From contig NC_023033.1 of assembly GCF_000505665.1 (NCBI RefSeq), positions 682,001 through 746,000 of the forward strand: a DNA stretch of 64,000 nt, read 5' to 3'. This DNA is from Thermosynechococcus sp. NK55a. Its GTDB lineage: Bacteria; Cyanobacteriota; Cyanobacteriia; Thermosynechococcales; Thermosynechococcaceae. Position 1 is the first letter of the stretch. Each line of letters starts with the position of its first letter. The translations under genes were made by a program, and so were the position numbers. The notes under the pieces were generated by a model that did no database searches, was not told the DNA's origin, and worked only from the letters and a program-made list of their open reading frames with translations. Of this stretch, positions 1-8,743 are shown in pieces.

Positions 1-2
1 TA

Positions 3-542
3 CGCACAATTCTACTGAATGTGGGCGAGGATCCCGATCGCGAGGGGTTGCTGAAAACACCCAAGCGGGTCGCTGAAGCAATGCAATTTCTCACCAGTGG
101 TTACAGCCAATCCCTTGAAACCCTTGTCAACGGCGCGATTTTTGATGAAGGCCACGATGAAATGGTCTTGGTGCGCGACATTAACTTCTTTAGCCTCTGT
201 GAGCATCACATGTTGCCTTTCATTGGCAAAGCCCATGTGGCCTATATCCCCAACCAGCGAGTGATTGGCCTCAGTAAATTGGCCCGGGTTGTGGAAATGT
301 ATGCGCGGCGGCTGCAAGTTCAAGAACGCCTGACCCGTCAGGTGGCTGAAGCCATTGAAACCGTTCTCGATCCGAAGGGAGTGGCTGTGGTTATGGAAGC
401 AACCCACATGTGCATGGTGATGCGCGGTGTCCAAAAACCCGGCTCTTGGACAGTGACCAGTTCGATGCTGGGGGTTTTCCGTGAAGATCAAAAGACCCGT
501 GAGGAGTTTCTCAACTTGATTCGCCATCAGCCGAACTTTTAG
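3..542 (+). CDS. folE: GTP cyclohydrolase I (5' partial)
   Basis: Converts GTP to 7,8-dihydroneopterin triphosphate, the first step of folate and pterin synthesis, in the cytoplasm. The frame is open from the left window edge, so the N-terminus is missing; 179 codons are visible. Family hallmarks seen are GEDPDREGL near the start, the zinc-site segment CEHHMLPF (around base 200) and the C-terminal [11 protein letters not shown] containing the second zinc cysteine. An internal GTG at 21 is a valine codon inside the conserved region and should not be taken as a start. It ends at a TAG just before a GC-rich palindrome. Confidence 0.95.
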   Translation, partial: RTILLNVGEDPDREGLLKTPKRVAEAMQFLTSGYSQSLETLVNGAIFDEGHDEMVLVRDINFFSLCEHHMLPFIGKAHVAYIPNQRVIGLSKLARVVEMYARRLQVQERLTRQVAEAIETVLDPKGVAVVMEATHMCMVMRGVQKPGSWTVTSSMLGVFREDQKTREEFLNLIRHQPNF

Positions 543-555
543 GGAGCAGTCCTTG

Positions 556-571
556 GGGGGCGATCGCCCCC
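556..571. terminator. GC-rich HIP1 palindrome after folE, possible terminator
   Basis: A perfect 16-base palindrome centred on the HIP1 octamer GCGATCGC, flanked by five G and five C and followed by TTTGGGG. It lies 14 bases after the folE stop. It could act as a weak terminator, but the T-run is only three bases, so it may simply be an extended HIP1 site. Confidence 0.3.
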
Positions 572-632
572 TTTGGGGTTCTCAAGAACTTAGGCTAGGA
601 TGGATAATGAGTGAGATCCTCATGGGCGCATT

Positions 633-1130
633 GTGGAAAGATTTCACTTGTCTCAGTCTGAACATCGCCAACACCCCCAAACGCAACCCCCCTCCCTGAG
701 TGTGGCGAATGCCTACCTGCTGTGGTGTTTGAGCCTCGTCGGGGTCTGCGGCCTGCAACGCTTTTATGTCGGGCAGCCCCTAGTGGGTCTGTTGTACCTA
801 GTCACCTTCGGCGTCTGTGGTGTCGGTCAATTCATTGATCTGTTTCTGATTCCAGGGCTGGTGGATCGCCACAAAACCTACCTGCGGGGACGCTATCTAA
901 CAGCAGAGAAGGACCCTGACCTCAGCCCTGCCTCTGGTAGATCGATACACCGTTTACTGCAAGTCGCAAAAGAACATGGGGGCGTTCTCTCAGCAGCCCA
1001 AGTAGCCCTCTATACCCATCTAGATCCCCAAACAGTCGAGGAATTGCTCTTTGAGGCTCAGCGACTCGGCTATGCCACAGTATTCAATGACCCCGAGACA
1101 GGGGCAGTGCGCTATCGCTTTGATGTCTAG
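633..1130 (+). CDS. TM2 domain membrane protein
   Basis: 165-residue protein with a GTG start; the nearest upstream ATG is out of frame. Residues about 25-75 form a TM2 domain: two hydrophobic helices (around YLLWCLSLVGVCG and LVGLLYLVTFGVCGVGQ) joined by a short loop with the typical RFYVG motif, followed by FIDLFLIPGLV. The C-terminal 65 residues are soluble and look like a small winged-helix module (VLSAAQVALYTHLDPQTVEELL). Cyanobacteria and plastid lineages carry many TM2 proteins of unknown role. The stop is 3 bases from the next start, so it is probably co-transcribed with the cobalamin gene, although no functional link is evident. Confidence 0.8.
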   Translation: MERFHLSQSEHRQHPQTQPPSLSVANAYLLWCLSLVGVCGLQRFYVGQPLVGLLYLVTFGVCGVGQFIDLFLIPGLVDRHKTYLRGRYLTAEKDPDLSPASGRSIHRLLQVAKEHGGVLSAAQVALYTHLDPQTVEELLFEAQRLGYATVFNDPETGAVRYRFDV

Positions 1131-1133
1131 TTC

Positions 1134-2984
1134 ATGCTGCCCTTAGACCCGTTTCAACCCATGGGGGCGATCGCCACCACTTCCCAGGGACTGGCTCAAC
1201 TCCAGCGCATTGTTGATGTAGGCATTCCCCTCAGCATTTGGGTCTCGCCCCAGTTAGGTGCCCACCGCCCCGTACAAACCTACGAGGGTCCTCTGGCAGC
1301 CCATTTACAGAAACACTGGTGCCACTATCGCGCTTGGATCTTTGCCTTGGCCTGCGGTGCTGTGGTGCGGTTAATCTCACCCCTGTTGACCCACAAAAGC
1401 CAGGATCCGGCGGTTTGCGTTCTTTCTGAGAATGGCCAATGGATCGTGAGTTTGCTGGGGGGGCATAGTGCGGGGGGCGATCGCCTCTGTCACATCCTCA
1501 GTGCTACCCTTGGCGCAACACCAATTCTCACAGGGGCAAGTTATAGCCAAGGCTACTTTGCCGTGGATACTTGGGGAACAGCCTTGGGGTGGCAACGGGG
1601 GGCAGGAGACTGGCATGCGATCGCCAGCCAACAGGCGCAGGGAAAGGCGCTGCAAGTGTATCAAACCTGCGGTAGCGCTTTGTGGCGCACAGGTCTCAGT
1701 TCAGACCAGCCCCTTGAGTTAGTCAGCACCCCACCCCTAGAAAATGCGGTGTGGATTACCGAAAAAGTGTTACCCTCCTCTGTGACCTCAGGGGTAGCTT
1801 GGCATCCACGGGTTCTGTGGCTAGGTATTGGCTGTGAACGGGGAACATCGGCAGCCCTGATCCAGCACGCCATTGATCAGACCCTTGCCCAAGCGAGACT
1901 CAGCCCCCTCGCGATCGCCGGCCTTGCCAGTATTGATCGCAAAGCCGATGAAGTGGGGTTATGTCAAGTGGCTAAGGCGCACGATTGGCCCAGCCGCTGG
2001 TTTTCCGCACAAGAATTGGCACCTGTTACAGTGCCTACCCCCTCAGCAATTGTGGCTGCAGAGATGGGAACCCCCAGTGTTGCCGAAGCCGCAGCAGTGT
2101 TGGCCAGCGAGGGAGGTCGTTTAATTGTTCCTAAGCAGATTTACCGTCAAGGGGGTGAGGGGGGGGCAGTGACGATCGCCATTGCCCAATCTGAACGGGA
2201 ATTCATTCCCCGCCAAGGCTCCCTGAGCCTCATTGGCACTGGTCCGGGATCTTTGGATCAACTCACCCTCGGAGCCCGCTCTGCCCTTTTGGCCGCTGAT
2301 ATTCTTGTGGGCTATACCCTTTACCTCGAATTGATCGCTCCCCTACGGCAACCAGGACAGATGGTGGCGGCCTATGGCATTACCCAAGAGCGACAACGTG
2401 CCCAAGTGGCGATTGATCTGGCACAGTGGGGACTCAATGTCGCGGTGGTTTCTTCGGGCGACTGTGGCATCTATGGCATGGCGGGTCTGGTACTAGAGCT
2501 ATTGGCAGAAGCGGACATCACCAATTTACCGGTAGCGGTGTTTCCAGGGGTGAGTGCTGTGAATGCTGCCGCGGCTCGCTTGGGGGCACCCCTGATGCAC
2601 GATTTTTGCACCATTAGCCTCAGCGATCGATTGACCCCTTGGCCAGTCATTAAGAAACGCCTACAGGCGGCGGCAGAAGCGGATTTTGTTACCGCCCTTT
2701 ATAATCCTCGTTCCCGCGATCGCCAGCAACAATTGGTGGACGCCAAAGCTATTTTCTTAGAATATCGTTCACCACAGACACCAGTGGCAATTGTTCGTGC
2801 CGCCTATCGCCCTGAGGAGCACATCACCCTTACCACCCTTGGGGCATTTGAACCAGCAGCAGTGGATATGTTCAGCTTGGTGTTGATTGGCAACGCCAGC
2901 ACCCGCCGCTTCCAGGATTGGCTGATTACCCCTCGTGGCTATCTAGGGAACCCTAAAGCAAGCCTGTCTGACCGAGGAGATTAA
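1134..2984 (+). CDS. cobJ: CbiG-CobJ fusion: cobalt-precorrin hydrolase / C17-methyltransferase
   Basis: 616 residues, about twice the length of a stand-alone CobJ/CbiH. Residues 1 to about 350 resemble CbiG (cobalt-precorrin-5A hydrolase): LLTHKSQDPAV, SLLGGHSAGGDRL and the C-terminal LGIGCERGTSAALI block with ASIDRKADE. From about 361 a tetrapyrrole methylase domain begins (SLIGTGPGSLDQLTLGA, VVSSGDCGIYGMAGL, FPGVSAVNAAAARLGAP, YNPRSRDR), which methylates precorrin-3B/cobalt-factor III at C17 using SAM. Both activities act in ring contraction during B12 synthesis, so the fusion joins neighbouring steps. The ATG is 3 bases after the TM2 gene. Its last 32 bases overlap the convergent holin-like gene. 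Confidence 0.92.
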   Translation: MLPLDPFQPMGAIATTSQGLAQLQRIVDVGIPLSIWVSPQLGAHRPVQTYEGPLAAHLQKHWCHYRAWIFALACGAVVRLISPLLTHKSQDPAVCVLSENGQWIVSLLGGHSAGGDRLCHILSATLGATPILTGASYSQGYFAVDTWGTALGWQRGAGDWHAIASQQAQGKALQVYQTCGSALWRTGLSSDQPLELVSTPPLENAVWITEKVLPSSVTSGVAWHPRVLWLGIGCERGTSAALIQHAIDQTLAQARLSPLAIAGLASIDRKADEVGLCQVAKAHDWPSRWFSAQELAPVTVPTPSAIVAAEMGTPSVAEAAAVLASEGGRLIVPKQIYRQGGEGGAVTIAIAQSEREFIPRQGSLSLIGTGPGSLDQLTLGARSALLAADILVGYTLYLELIAPLRQPGQMVAAYGITQERQRAQVAIDLAQWGLNVAVVSSGDCGIYGMAGLVLELLAEADITNLPVAVFPGVSAVNAAAARLGAPLMHDFCTISLSDRLTPWPVIKKRLQAAAEADFVTALYNPRSRDRQQQLVDAKAIFLEYRSPQTPVAIVRAAYRPEEHITLTTLGAFEPAAVDMFSLVLIGNASTRRFQDWLITPRGYLGNPKASLSDRGD

Positions 2985-3312
2985 AACAAGCCCAGTTGAC
3001 GATACTGAGGGCGATCGAGCCAAAAAAGGCACTCCAAAAACCATTTCGGAGGGTAAATCCATCCACAAAAGCAGCAGCAAGGGCAAAAATGGCTGCATTA
3101 ATGATCAGGGCAACTAAGCCAAACGTGAGAAAAATAAAGGGGAACGTTACAAACTTGAGCACTGCGCCAAGGGTGGCATTGAGCAGACCAAAGACAATCG
3201 CCGACCACAGAGCAGTTGAGAACTTGTCAATTTCTACCCCCAAAAATGAGAGGCGAGACACAATAAACAAGCTAATACTGGTCACAATCCAAGTAATGAG
3301 TAAACCCCACAT
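2953..3312 (-). CDS. Phage holin IV-like four-helix membrane protein
   Basis: 119 residues with four predicted hydrophobic segments: LLITWIVTSISLFIV, LWSAIVFGLLNATLGAVL, FPFIFLTFGLVALIINAAIFALAAAFV and FWSAFFGSIALSIVNW. The order and the NATLG/LTFGL pattern match the widespread small 'mycobacterial 4-TMS phage holin' family (DUF360-like). In bacteria these are usually ordinary membrane proteins, not lysis proteins, and no phage gene is nearby. The 3' end overlaps the end of cobJ tail to tail by 32 bases. Confidence 0.8.
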   Translation of the reverse strand: MWGLLITWIVTSISLFIVSRLSFLGVEIDKFSTALWSAIVFGLLNATLGAVLKFVTFPFIFLTFGLVALIINAAIFALAAAFVDGFTLRNGFWSAFFGSIALSIVNWACFNLLGQTGLL

Positions 3313-3354
3313 AGGCAGCTCCTATGATTTATTTAGATAACTATTGAGATAACG

Positions 3355-3567
3355 CTAGATAACAATCAAGAAAAAGGGGAATACCGGTACACCAAAGGTC
3401 ACACTGAACCAGTAGCTAACCAGACTGAGGAGAAGGCTCAAGAACAGCGAAAGACACAGTGACCACAGCAGATAGGAGGCAACCTCGTACATCCTTTGCC
3501 AAAAGGAATCAAAGGGCAGGTCTAGCACATATCCATTGGCAGAGACCCGTACAGGGGCTTGAGACAT
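3355..3567 (-). CDS. Small membrane protein, hypothetical
   Basis: 70 residues from the ATG at 3567 (MSQAPVRVSANGYVLDL). A longer reading from 3651 is possible but begins with a basic segment lacking family character. A soluble N-terminus of about 25 residues precedes one or two hydrophobic stretches (ASYLLWSLCLSLFLSLLLSL and VTFGVPVFPFFLIVI). It lies 42 bases upstream of the holin-like gene on the same strand and may share its transcript. I do not recognise the family. Confidence 0.55.
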   Translation of the reverse strand: MSQAPVRVSANGYVLDLPFDSFWQRMYEVASYLLWSLCLSLFLSLLLSLVSYWFSVTFGVPVFPFFLIVI

Positions 3568-3707
3568 CGCACGATCCTCTAGCAGCATTGCTTTTATTTT
3601 AGGCCAGGGATGAGAACGTAACATTTTGAGACACAAATTTTTGTAAATCATGTGTGTTCAGAATCTGGGGCGATAATAGAGATAGAGCGCGATGCACTGA
3701 GGTGGGC

Positions 3708-4955
3708 ATGGGACAAGGTTGGCAAGTGGGCCGTGTCTTTGGCATTCCCCTGTATATTGATCGGTCGTGGTTTCTGGTGATTCTGCTATTTACTTTTCTC
3801 AATGGTAGTGACTGGCAGGACACGTACCCGCAGTGGGGAGCACTGGTATGGCTGATGGGATTTGGGGTTTCCCTACTGTTGTTTGCCTCAGTATTACTCC
3901 ATGAATTGGGGCACAGTCTAGTGGCGCGCTCCCAAGGAATTACAGTACGCTCAATTACCCTCTTTCTCTTTGGTGGTGTGGCAGCCATTGAACGGGAATC
4001 CAATACTCCTGGTCAAGCCTTTCAGGTGGCGATCGCCGGGCCCTTGGTGAGTTTTGCCCTTTTTGCCCTGTTGCAGGGGGTAGCTGTCCTACTGCCGGGA
4101 GGTCATCCCCTCCATGAACTGTTACTCTATCTGGCGCACATCAACTTTGTCTTAGGGGTCTTTAACCTCTTACCTGGACTTCCCCTCGATGGTGGCCAAG
4201 TCCTCAAAGCAGCGGTTTGGAAATTGACAGGCAATCGCTTTCAGGGGATGCGTTGGGCAGCGCGATCGGGACAAGTGTTGGGCTGGTTGGCCATTAGTTT
4301 TGGGCTATTTGTAACACTCCTTGGCAGTGGCAATGGCCTGTGGTTGGGTCTATTGGGGTGGTTTGCCCTGCAAAATGCCACGCTCTACGATCGCCTTAGC
4401 CGACTCCAGGAAGCATTGGTGACCCTGACGGCGGCTGATGCCATGACACGGGATTTTCGGGTGATTGAGGGAACGTTATCCCTGCGGGAGTTTGCCGATC
4501 GCTATCTCCTACTGGCCGATCGCCAGCCCACAGCCTACTTTGTCGCCACCGATGGCCGCTATTGTGGCTATTTAGATTCCCAAGCCCTGAACCATGTGGA
4601 GCGCAGCCGTTGGGAAGTAACGCCAGTCGCGGAATTAGCCGTACCCTTGCGGGCGATCGCCACCGTCAAAGAATCCGACTCTCTCGCCAAGACTGTTTGC
4701 ACCCTAGAGGAGCAACAACAACGCTTTATTACTGTTTTAACCCCTGCAGATGCCGTAGCGGGCGTTATTGATCGCGGTGATGTTCTACTGGCTTTGGCCA
4801 AACGGTTGCACTGGCAACTGGGGAAACAGGACATTCAACGCCTCAAGCAAGAAAGGCACTATCCCCCAGAACTGCAATTATTGGAACTGGCAAAAACAGC
4901 CCTGCAATTTCAGGGGGGGGATGGCGGAATAGCGGTTGCTTCACAAATCCGCTAG
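3708..4955 (+). CDS. Site-2 protease family (M50) membrane metalloprotease with CBS-like region
   Basis: 415 residues from the ATG at 3708; an extension to 3654 reads into the promoter area. The zinc protease signature HELGH (about residues 64-68) sits in a transmembrane helix and the second metal motif LPGLPLDGGQVL lies near residue 160, typical of the SpoIVFB/Rv2869-like branch. Four to six membrane helices span residues 15-235. The C-terminal 180 residues (DAMTRDFRVIEG, YFVATDGRYCGYLD, LEEQQQRFITVL) resemble a diverged CBS pair. Such enzymes cleave membrane-bound regulators; the substrate is unknown. Confidence 0.88.
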   Translation: MGQGWQVGRVFGIPLYIDRSWFLVILLFTFLNGSDWQDTYPQWGALVWLMGFGVSLLLFASVLLHELGHSLVARSQGITVRSITLFLFGGVAAIERESNTPGQAFQVAIAGPLVSFALFALLQGVAVLLPGGHPLHELLLYLAHINFVLGVFNLLPGLPLDGGQVLKAAVWKLTGNRFQGMRWAARSGQVLGWLAISFGLFVTLLGSGNGLWLGLLGWFALQNATLYDRLSRLQEALVTLTAADAMTRDFRVIEGTLSLREFADRYLLLADRQPTAYFVATDGRYCGYLDSQALNHVERSRWEVTPVAELAVPLRAIATVKESDSLAKTVCTLEEQQQRFITVLTPADAVAGVIDRGDVLLALAKRLHWQLGKQDIQRLKQERHYPPELQLLELAKTALQFQGGDGGIAVASQIR

Positions 4956-5022
4956 CTTGTTTTAGCAGCCGACAATCAGGATGGAGAAAAATGGCAGCCT
5001 TGATTGTAGCTGTCTGCCCTAA

Positions 5023-5095
5023 CGCGCCCTGGAGGACTCGAACCCCCGACATCCGGTTTTGGAGACCGACGTTCTACCAACTGAACTAAGGACGC
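5023..5095 (-). tRNA. trnW: tRNA-Trp (CCA anticodon)
   Basis: The minus strand folds into a 73-base cloverleaf: acceptor GCGTCCT/AGGGCGC with one wobble pair, a D-arm TTCAGTTGGTAGAA, an anticodon stem CGGTC/GACCG-like with loop CTCCAAA giving anticodon CCA, and a T-arm with GTTCGAGTCC. The 3' CCA is not encoded. It lies 8 bases downstream of rplS on the same strand and is probably processed from the rplS transcript. Confidence 0.95.
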
Positions 5096-5103
5096 AAGCC
5101 TGT

Positions 5104-5466
5104 TTACAGGGGGCGATCAAACCGTGGCTTGATCCGCGAAGCTTTACCCATGCGATCGCGCAGGTAGTAGAGCTTGGCCCGGCGCACTTTACCCCGCTGA
5201 ATTACTTTTATACTATCAATTCGTGGCGAATGCAGCAAAAAGACTCGCTCAACGCCCACCCCTTGAAAGACACGGCGCACGGTAATGGTGCGGTTAATAC
5301 CCGTGTTGCGCATAGCGATCACATCCCCTTCGTAGGGCTGGACGCGCTCCTTATCGCCTTCTTTAATTTTGACCCCAACCCGAACGCGATCGCCCACATG
5401 AATCACGGGCAAGTCAGTCTTCATTTGCTCCGCTTCAATCGAGCGAATAATCTCTTGGGCGTTCAT
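5104..5466 (-). CDS. rplS: 50S ribosomal protein L19
   Basis: 120 residues, normal bacterial L19 length. Recognised from [11 protein letters not shown], the [18 protein letters not shown] segment, [15 protein letters not shown] and the basic C-terminus [18 protein letters not shown]19 sits at the 30S-50S interface of the ribosome. It is followed directly by trnW. In several other cyanobacteria trnW and then secE-nusG-rplK come next; here the next gene is the convergent M50 protease, so that longer cluster is not present at this place. Confidence 0.97.
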   Translation of the reverse strand: MNAQEIIRSIEAEQMKTDLPVIHVGDRVRVGVKIKEGDKERVQPYEGDVIAMRNTGINRTITVRRVFQGVGVERVFLLHSPRIDSIKVIQRGKVRRAKLYYLRDRMGKASRIKPRFDRPL

Positions 5467-5531
5467 GACAGTTCCTTAACTCGCAATCTCTTAGCGTACC
5501 CTAAGCGTTTAGACTTGTCTAGGCCAATTTT

Positions 5532-6128
5532 TTATTTTTTGCTTTGCACATCGCCAAGGGTGTATCCCAACTTCAGCAGCAGCCGCCGCAGTAGGGGCAA
5601 GCTCAAGCCAATTACATTACTGGGAGTACCGACAATCTTCTCGACAAAGGCACCCCCTTGGCCATCGAGGGCAAAACAGCCAGCACAGGCAAGGGGTTCA
5701 CCGGAAGCCACATAGGCAGCAATTTCGGCATCGCTAATATCGGCAAAGACAACTTGGGTAGACTCCACCTCAACACAGGTGCGACCCTGTGCCAAATCAA
5801 TCAAAGCATGGCCTGTCAGCAGGTCTCCCGTTTGACCGCGCATTTTCTGCCAGCGGGCGATCGCCATCTCTGGCGAGGCCGGTTTACCGTAAATTTCTCC
5901 GCCAAGCACCAGCACAGAATCACAGCCCAAAATTAAGGCGGGGGCTGAATAACTCTGAGCGACAGTTTCTGCTTTGCACCGTGCCAGTAACCGCACCAGT
6001 TCTGTTGGCGTTGTTGCTTGAATAACCGACTCATCAAAGTGACTGGGCTGAATAATGGGATCAATGCCAATTTGTTGCAGCAATTGGCGGCGTGCCGGGG
6101 AGGCAGAGGCAAGAACAAAGGGCACCAT
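5532..6128 (-). CDS. maf: Maf-family nucleoside triphosphate pyrophosphatase
   Basis: 198 residues. The Maf family hydrolyses dTTP/UTP or modified nucleotides to monophosphates, as house-cleaning. Visible signatures are the N-terminal [29 protein letters not shown] with the catalytic aspartate, GKPASPEMA, and [18 protein letters not shown] where most members have YxxSGEPxxxAGxY. The start MVPFVLAS at 6128 is the only good one. The gene is divergent from the acyl-activating enzyme at 6242. Confidence 0.93.
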   Translation of the reverse strand: MVPFVLASASPARRQLLQQIGIDPIIQPSHFDESVIQATTPTELVRLLARCKAETVAQSYSAPALILGCDSVLVLGGEIYGKPASPEMAIARWQKMRGQTGDLLTGHALIDLAQGRTCVEVESTQVVFADISDAEIAAYVASGEPLACAGCFALDGQGGAFVEKIVGTPSNVIGLSLPLLRRLLLKLGYTLGDVQSKK

Positions 6129-6241
6129 AGGGCTGTGTTTGAGGCAACCAGTCTTTATGATCTCATATTGAAACTATCAAACCTGCATGAGGTGTCCTAT
6201 TGAGGGTTTATTATCTAGGTGTTGCGTCTGGAGTCAGACAA

Positions 6242-8218
6242 ATGACGAGTGCGGCCTACACCTACACTCCCCCCAGCGGACTACCCCAGGATGCACCATT
6301 ACCCGATCACTTTTTGACCTACAAAAAACTCCAGTCGCTGCCGGAAATGTGGCCCCTATTGGCGCAACGTCATGGGGATGTGGTGGCTCTTGATGCTCCC
6401 TACGAAGATCCCCCGACCCGCATTACCTACAGTGAACTCTATCAACGCATTCAACGCTTTGCAGCTGGCCTACAGGCTCTGGGTGTCGCTGCCGGCGATC
6501 GCGTGGCCCTATTTGCTGACAATAGCCCCCGCTGGCTCATTGCCGATCAAGGCAGTATGATGGCTGGTGCCATCAATGTGGTGCGCAGTGGGACCGCCGC
6601 TGCTCAAGAACTGCTCTACATTTTGCGCGACAGTGGAGCCACCCTACTGCTCATCGAAAACCTAGCCACCCTCCGGAAGCTGGAAGGGTCTTTGGTGGAT
6701 ACAGCAGTCAAAACAGTGGTGCTCCTGAGTGGAGAATCCCCTGAATTGACAGGTTTTCCCCTGCGGCTTTTGAACTTTGGTCAAGTCTTTACGGAAGGAC
6801 AATATGGCACAGTGCGGGCAGTGGCCATTACCCCCGCTGACCTAGCAACGCTAATGTACACCTCCGGTACCACGGGTCAACCCAAGGGGGTGATGGTTAC
6901 CCATGGGGGGCTCCTGAGTCAAATTGTTAATCTCTGGACAATTGTGCAACCGCAGGTGGGCGATCGCATCCTCAGTATCTTGCCCATTTGGCATGCCTAT
7001 GAACGGGTGGCCGAGTACTTTCTCTTTGCCTGTGGCTGCAGCCAAACCTATACCAATCTCCGCCACTTCAAGAATGACCTGAAACGGTGTAAACCCCACT
7101 ACATGATTGCCGTCCCCCGCATCTGGGAAGGCTTTTACGAAGGGGTGCAAAAGCAACTGCGGGATAGTCCGGCTACAAAGCGGCGTCTTGCCCAGTTTTT
7201 CCTCAGTGTTGGCCAGCACTATATACTGCAACGGCGACTGCTCACGGGCCTGAGCCTGACCAACCCCCATCCCAGCGGCTGGCAGAAATTGGTGGCTCGC
7301 GTGCAAACCCTCCTCCTCAAGCCCCTCTACGAACTGGGGGAGAAGCGTGTTTATAGCAAAATTCGTGAAGCCACCGGCGGTGAGATTAAACAGATAATTA
7401 GTGGTGGCGGTGCCCTTGCTCCCCATTTGGACACCTTCTATGAAGTGATTAACCTAGAAGTCTTGGTGGGCTACGGTCTCACCGAAACGGCCGTAGTGCT
7501 AACCGCTCGCCGCCCTTGGGCAAACCTACGGGGATCCGCTGGCCGTCCAATTCCCGATACCGCCATTAAAATTGTTGACCCAGAAACTAAAGCCCCCCTT
7601 GAGTTTGGCCAAAAAGGACTGGTGATGGCCAAAGGGCCACAGGTGATGCGCGGCTACTACAACCAACCAGAGGCCACCGCTAAGGTGCTAGATGGGGAGG
7701 GATGGTTTGACACCGGCGACTTGGGCTACCTCACCCCCAATGGAGATCTGGTGCTGACGGGACGGCAGAAGGACACGATTGTTCTCAGCAACGGTGAAAA
7801 TATTGAACCGCAGCCTATCGAGGATGCCTGTGTCCGCAGCCCCTATATTGACCAAATTATGCTGGTGGGTCAAGATCAAAAAGCTCTTGGTGCCCTCATT
7901 GTGCCCAATTTAGAGGCATTGGCGGAGTGGGTGGCTGCCAAGGGGTACCGACTGGAGTTGCCAAACCGACCGGCAGGAGCGGGCAGTGGTGAGGTGGTGA
8001 CGCTGGAAAGCAAAGTCATTATTGATCTCTACCGTCAAGAACTGCTGCGGGAAGTGCAAAATCGCCCCGGCTATCGCCCAGATGATCGCATTGCCACGTT
8101 TCGCTTTGTCCTCGAACCCTTTACGATAGAGAATGGTCTTTTGACCCAAACCCTAAAAATTCGCCGTCATGTCGTGAGCGATCGCTACCGCGATATGATT
8201 AACGCCATGTTTGAGTAA
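6242..8218 (+). CDS. aas: Long-chain acyl-ACP/acyl-CoA synthetase (AMP-binding)
   Basis: 658 residues from ATG 6242; an in-frame TTG at 6200 would add 14 residues of low character. The P-loop TLMYTSGTTGQPKGVM (about residue 205), ISGGGALAPHLD, GYGLTETAVVLT and GWFDTGDLGY with LTGRQKDTIVLSNGENIEP identify an ANL-superfamily fatty-acid activating enzyme. Cyanobacteria usually have one such gene, whose product activates free fatty acids to acyl-ACP for recycling membrane lipids at the thylakoid. Whether ACP or CoA is preferred cannot be read from sequence. The downstream YlqD gene starts 5 bases after its stop, suggesting one transcript. Confidence 0.93.
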   Translation: MTSAAYTYTPPSGLPQDAPLPDHFLTYKKLQSLPEMWPLLAQRHGDVVALDAPYEDPPTRITYSELYQRIQRFAAGLQALGVAAGDRVALFADNSPRWLIADQGSMMAGAINVVRSGTAAAQELLYILRDSGATLLLIENLATLRKLEGSLVDTAVKTVVLLSGESPELTGFPLRLLNFGQVFTEGQYGTVRAVAITPADLATLMYTSGTTGQPKGVMVTHGGLLSQIVNLWTIVQPQVGDRILSILPIWHAYERVAEYFLFACGCSQTYTNLRHFKNDLKRCKPHYMIAVPRIWEGFYEGVQKQLRDSPATKRRLAQFFLSVGQHYILQRRLLTGLSLTNPHPSGWQKLVARVQTLLLKPLYELGEKRVYSKIREATGGEIKQIISGGGALAPHLDTFYEVINLEVLVGYGLTETAVVLTARRPWANLRGSAGRPIPDTAIKIVDPETKAPLEFGQKGLVMAKGPQVMRGYYNQPEATAKVLDGEGWFDTGDLGYLTPNGDLVLTGRQKDTIVLSNGENIEPQPIEDACVRSPYIDQIMLVGQDQKALGALIVPNLEALAEWVAAKGYRLELPNRPAGAGSGEVVTLESKVIIDLYRQELLREVQNRPGYRPDDRIATFRFVLEPFTIENGLLTQTLKIRRHVVSDRYRDMINAMFE

Positions 8219-8223
8219 TCTTC

Positions 8224-8670
8224 ATGACAGACCCTATGGATAGCAAACTGCTCCTGCGGCGCCAGATTATGGTGAAAGCCATTGTCACTCCCGAGTGGAA
8301 AGACGATGCCCAAAGGCAGCTTCAGGCACAACTCAATCAAGTGGATGCCCAAATTCAGCAGTTGGATCTGCAAGTGCAGCAAGTGATTGACGAACTGCGC
8401 AAAAGTAATGAAGCAGCGGATGTGGTCAATGCCCGTATTCAAGACGTTCAAGGGCAAGCCAACAACCAAAAAGCACAACTCTTACAGCAAAAAAATCTAA
8501 TTCTTCAGCAATTGGATCAGGTGCAACGCCTACAAATGGGTCAGGAAGTGGATCAAGGTCAGGTGGATAATTTTTTCTATGTCACCAAAGGGGATAACCT
8601 GATTCAAAAGATGCAGGTGGAAATTCTCCTGCGCAATGGTGTCATCGAAGAAATTCGTGGCACGCTCTAG
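8224..8670 (+). CDS. YlqD family protein
   Basis: 148 residues, dominated by a long coiled coil (about 30-105) rich in Gln, Leu and Asp (LNQVDAQIQQLDLQVQQV), between a short beta-like N-terminus (LLLRRQIMVKAIVTPEWK) and a C-terminal segment (GDNLIQKMQVEILLRNGVIEEIRG). This matches the YlqD family of Gram-positives and cyanobacteria, whose role is unknown. It begins 5 bases after the acyl-activating gene. No membrane segment or signal peptide is seen. Confidence 0.8.
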   Translation: MTDPMDSKLLLRRQIMVKAIVTPEWKDDAQRQLQAQLNQVDAQIQQLDLQVQQVIDELRKSNEAADVVNARIQDVQGQANNQKAQLLQQKNLILQQLDQVQRLQMGQEVDQGQVDNFFYVTKGDNLIQKMQVEILLRNGVIEEIRGTL

Positions 8671-8743
8671 GTTTTACCCTTTATTTTTTAGGGAATTTGA
8701 GATTTGACTCCCTTTCAATTGCCAACTAAGGATAGCAGCCTCT

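Noticed and set aside
2953-3312. Phage remnant suggested by the holin-like gene
   Set aside because: No other phage gene, integrase or att repeat is near; the family is common as an ordinary bacterial membrane protein.
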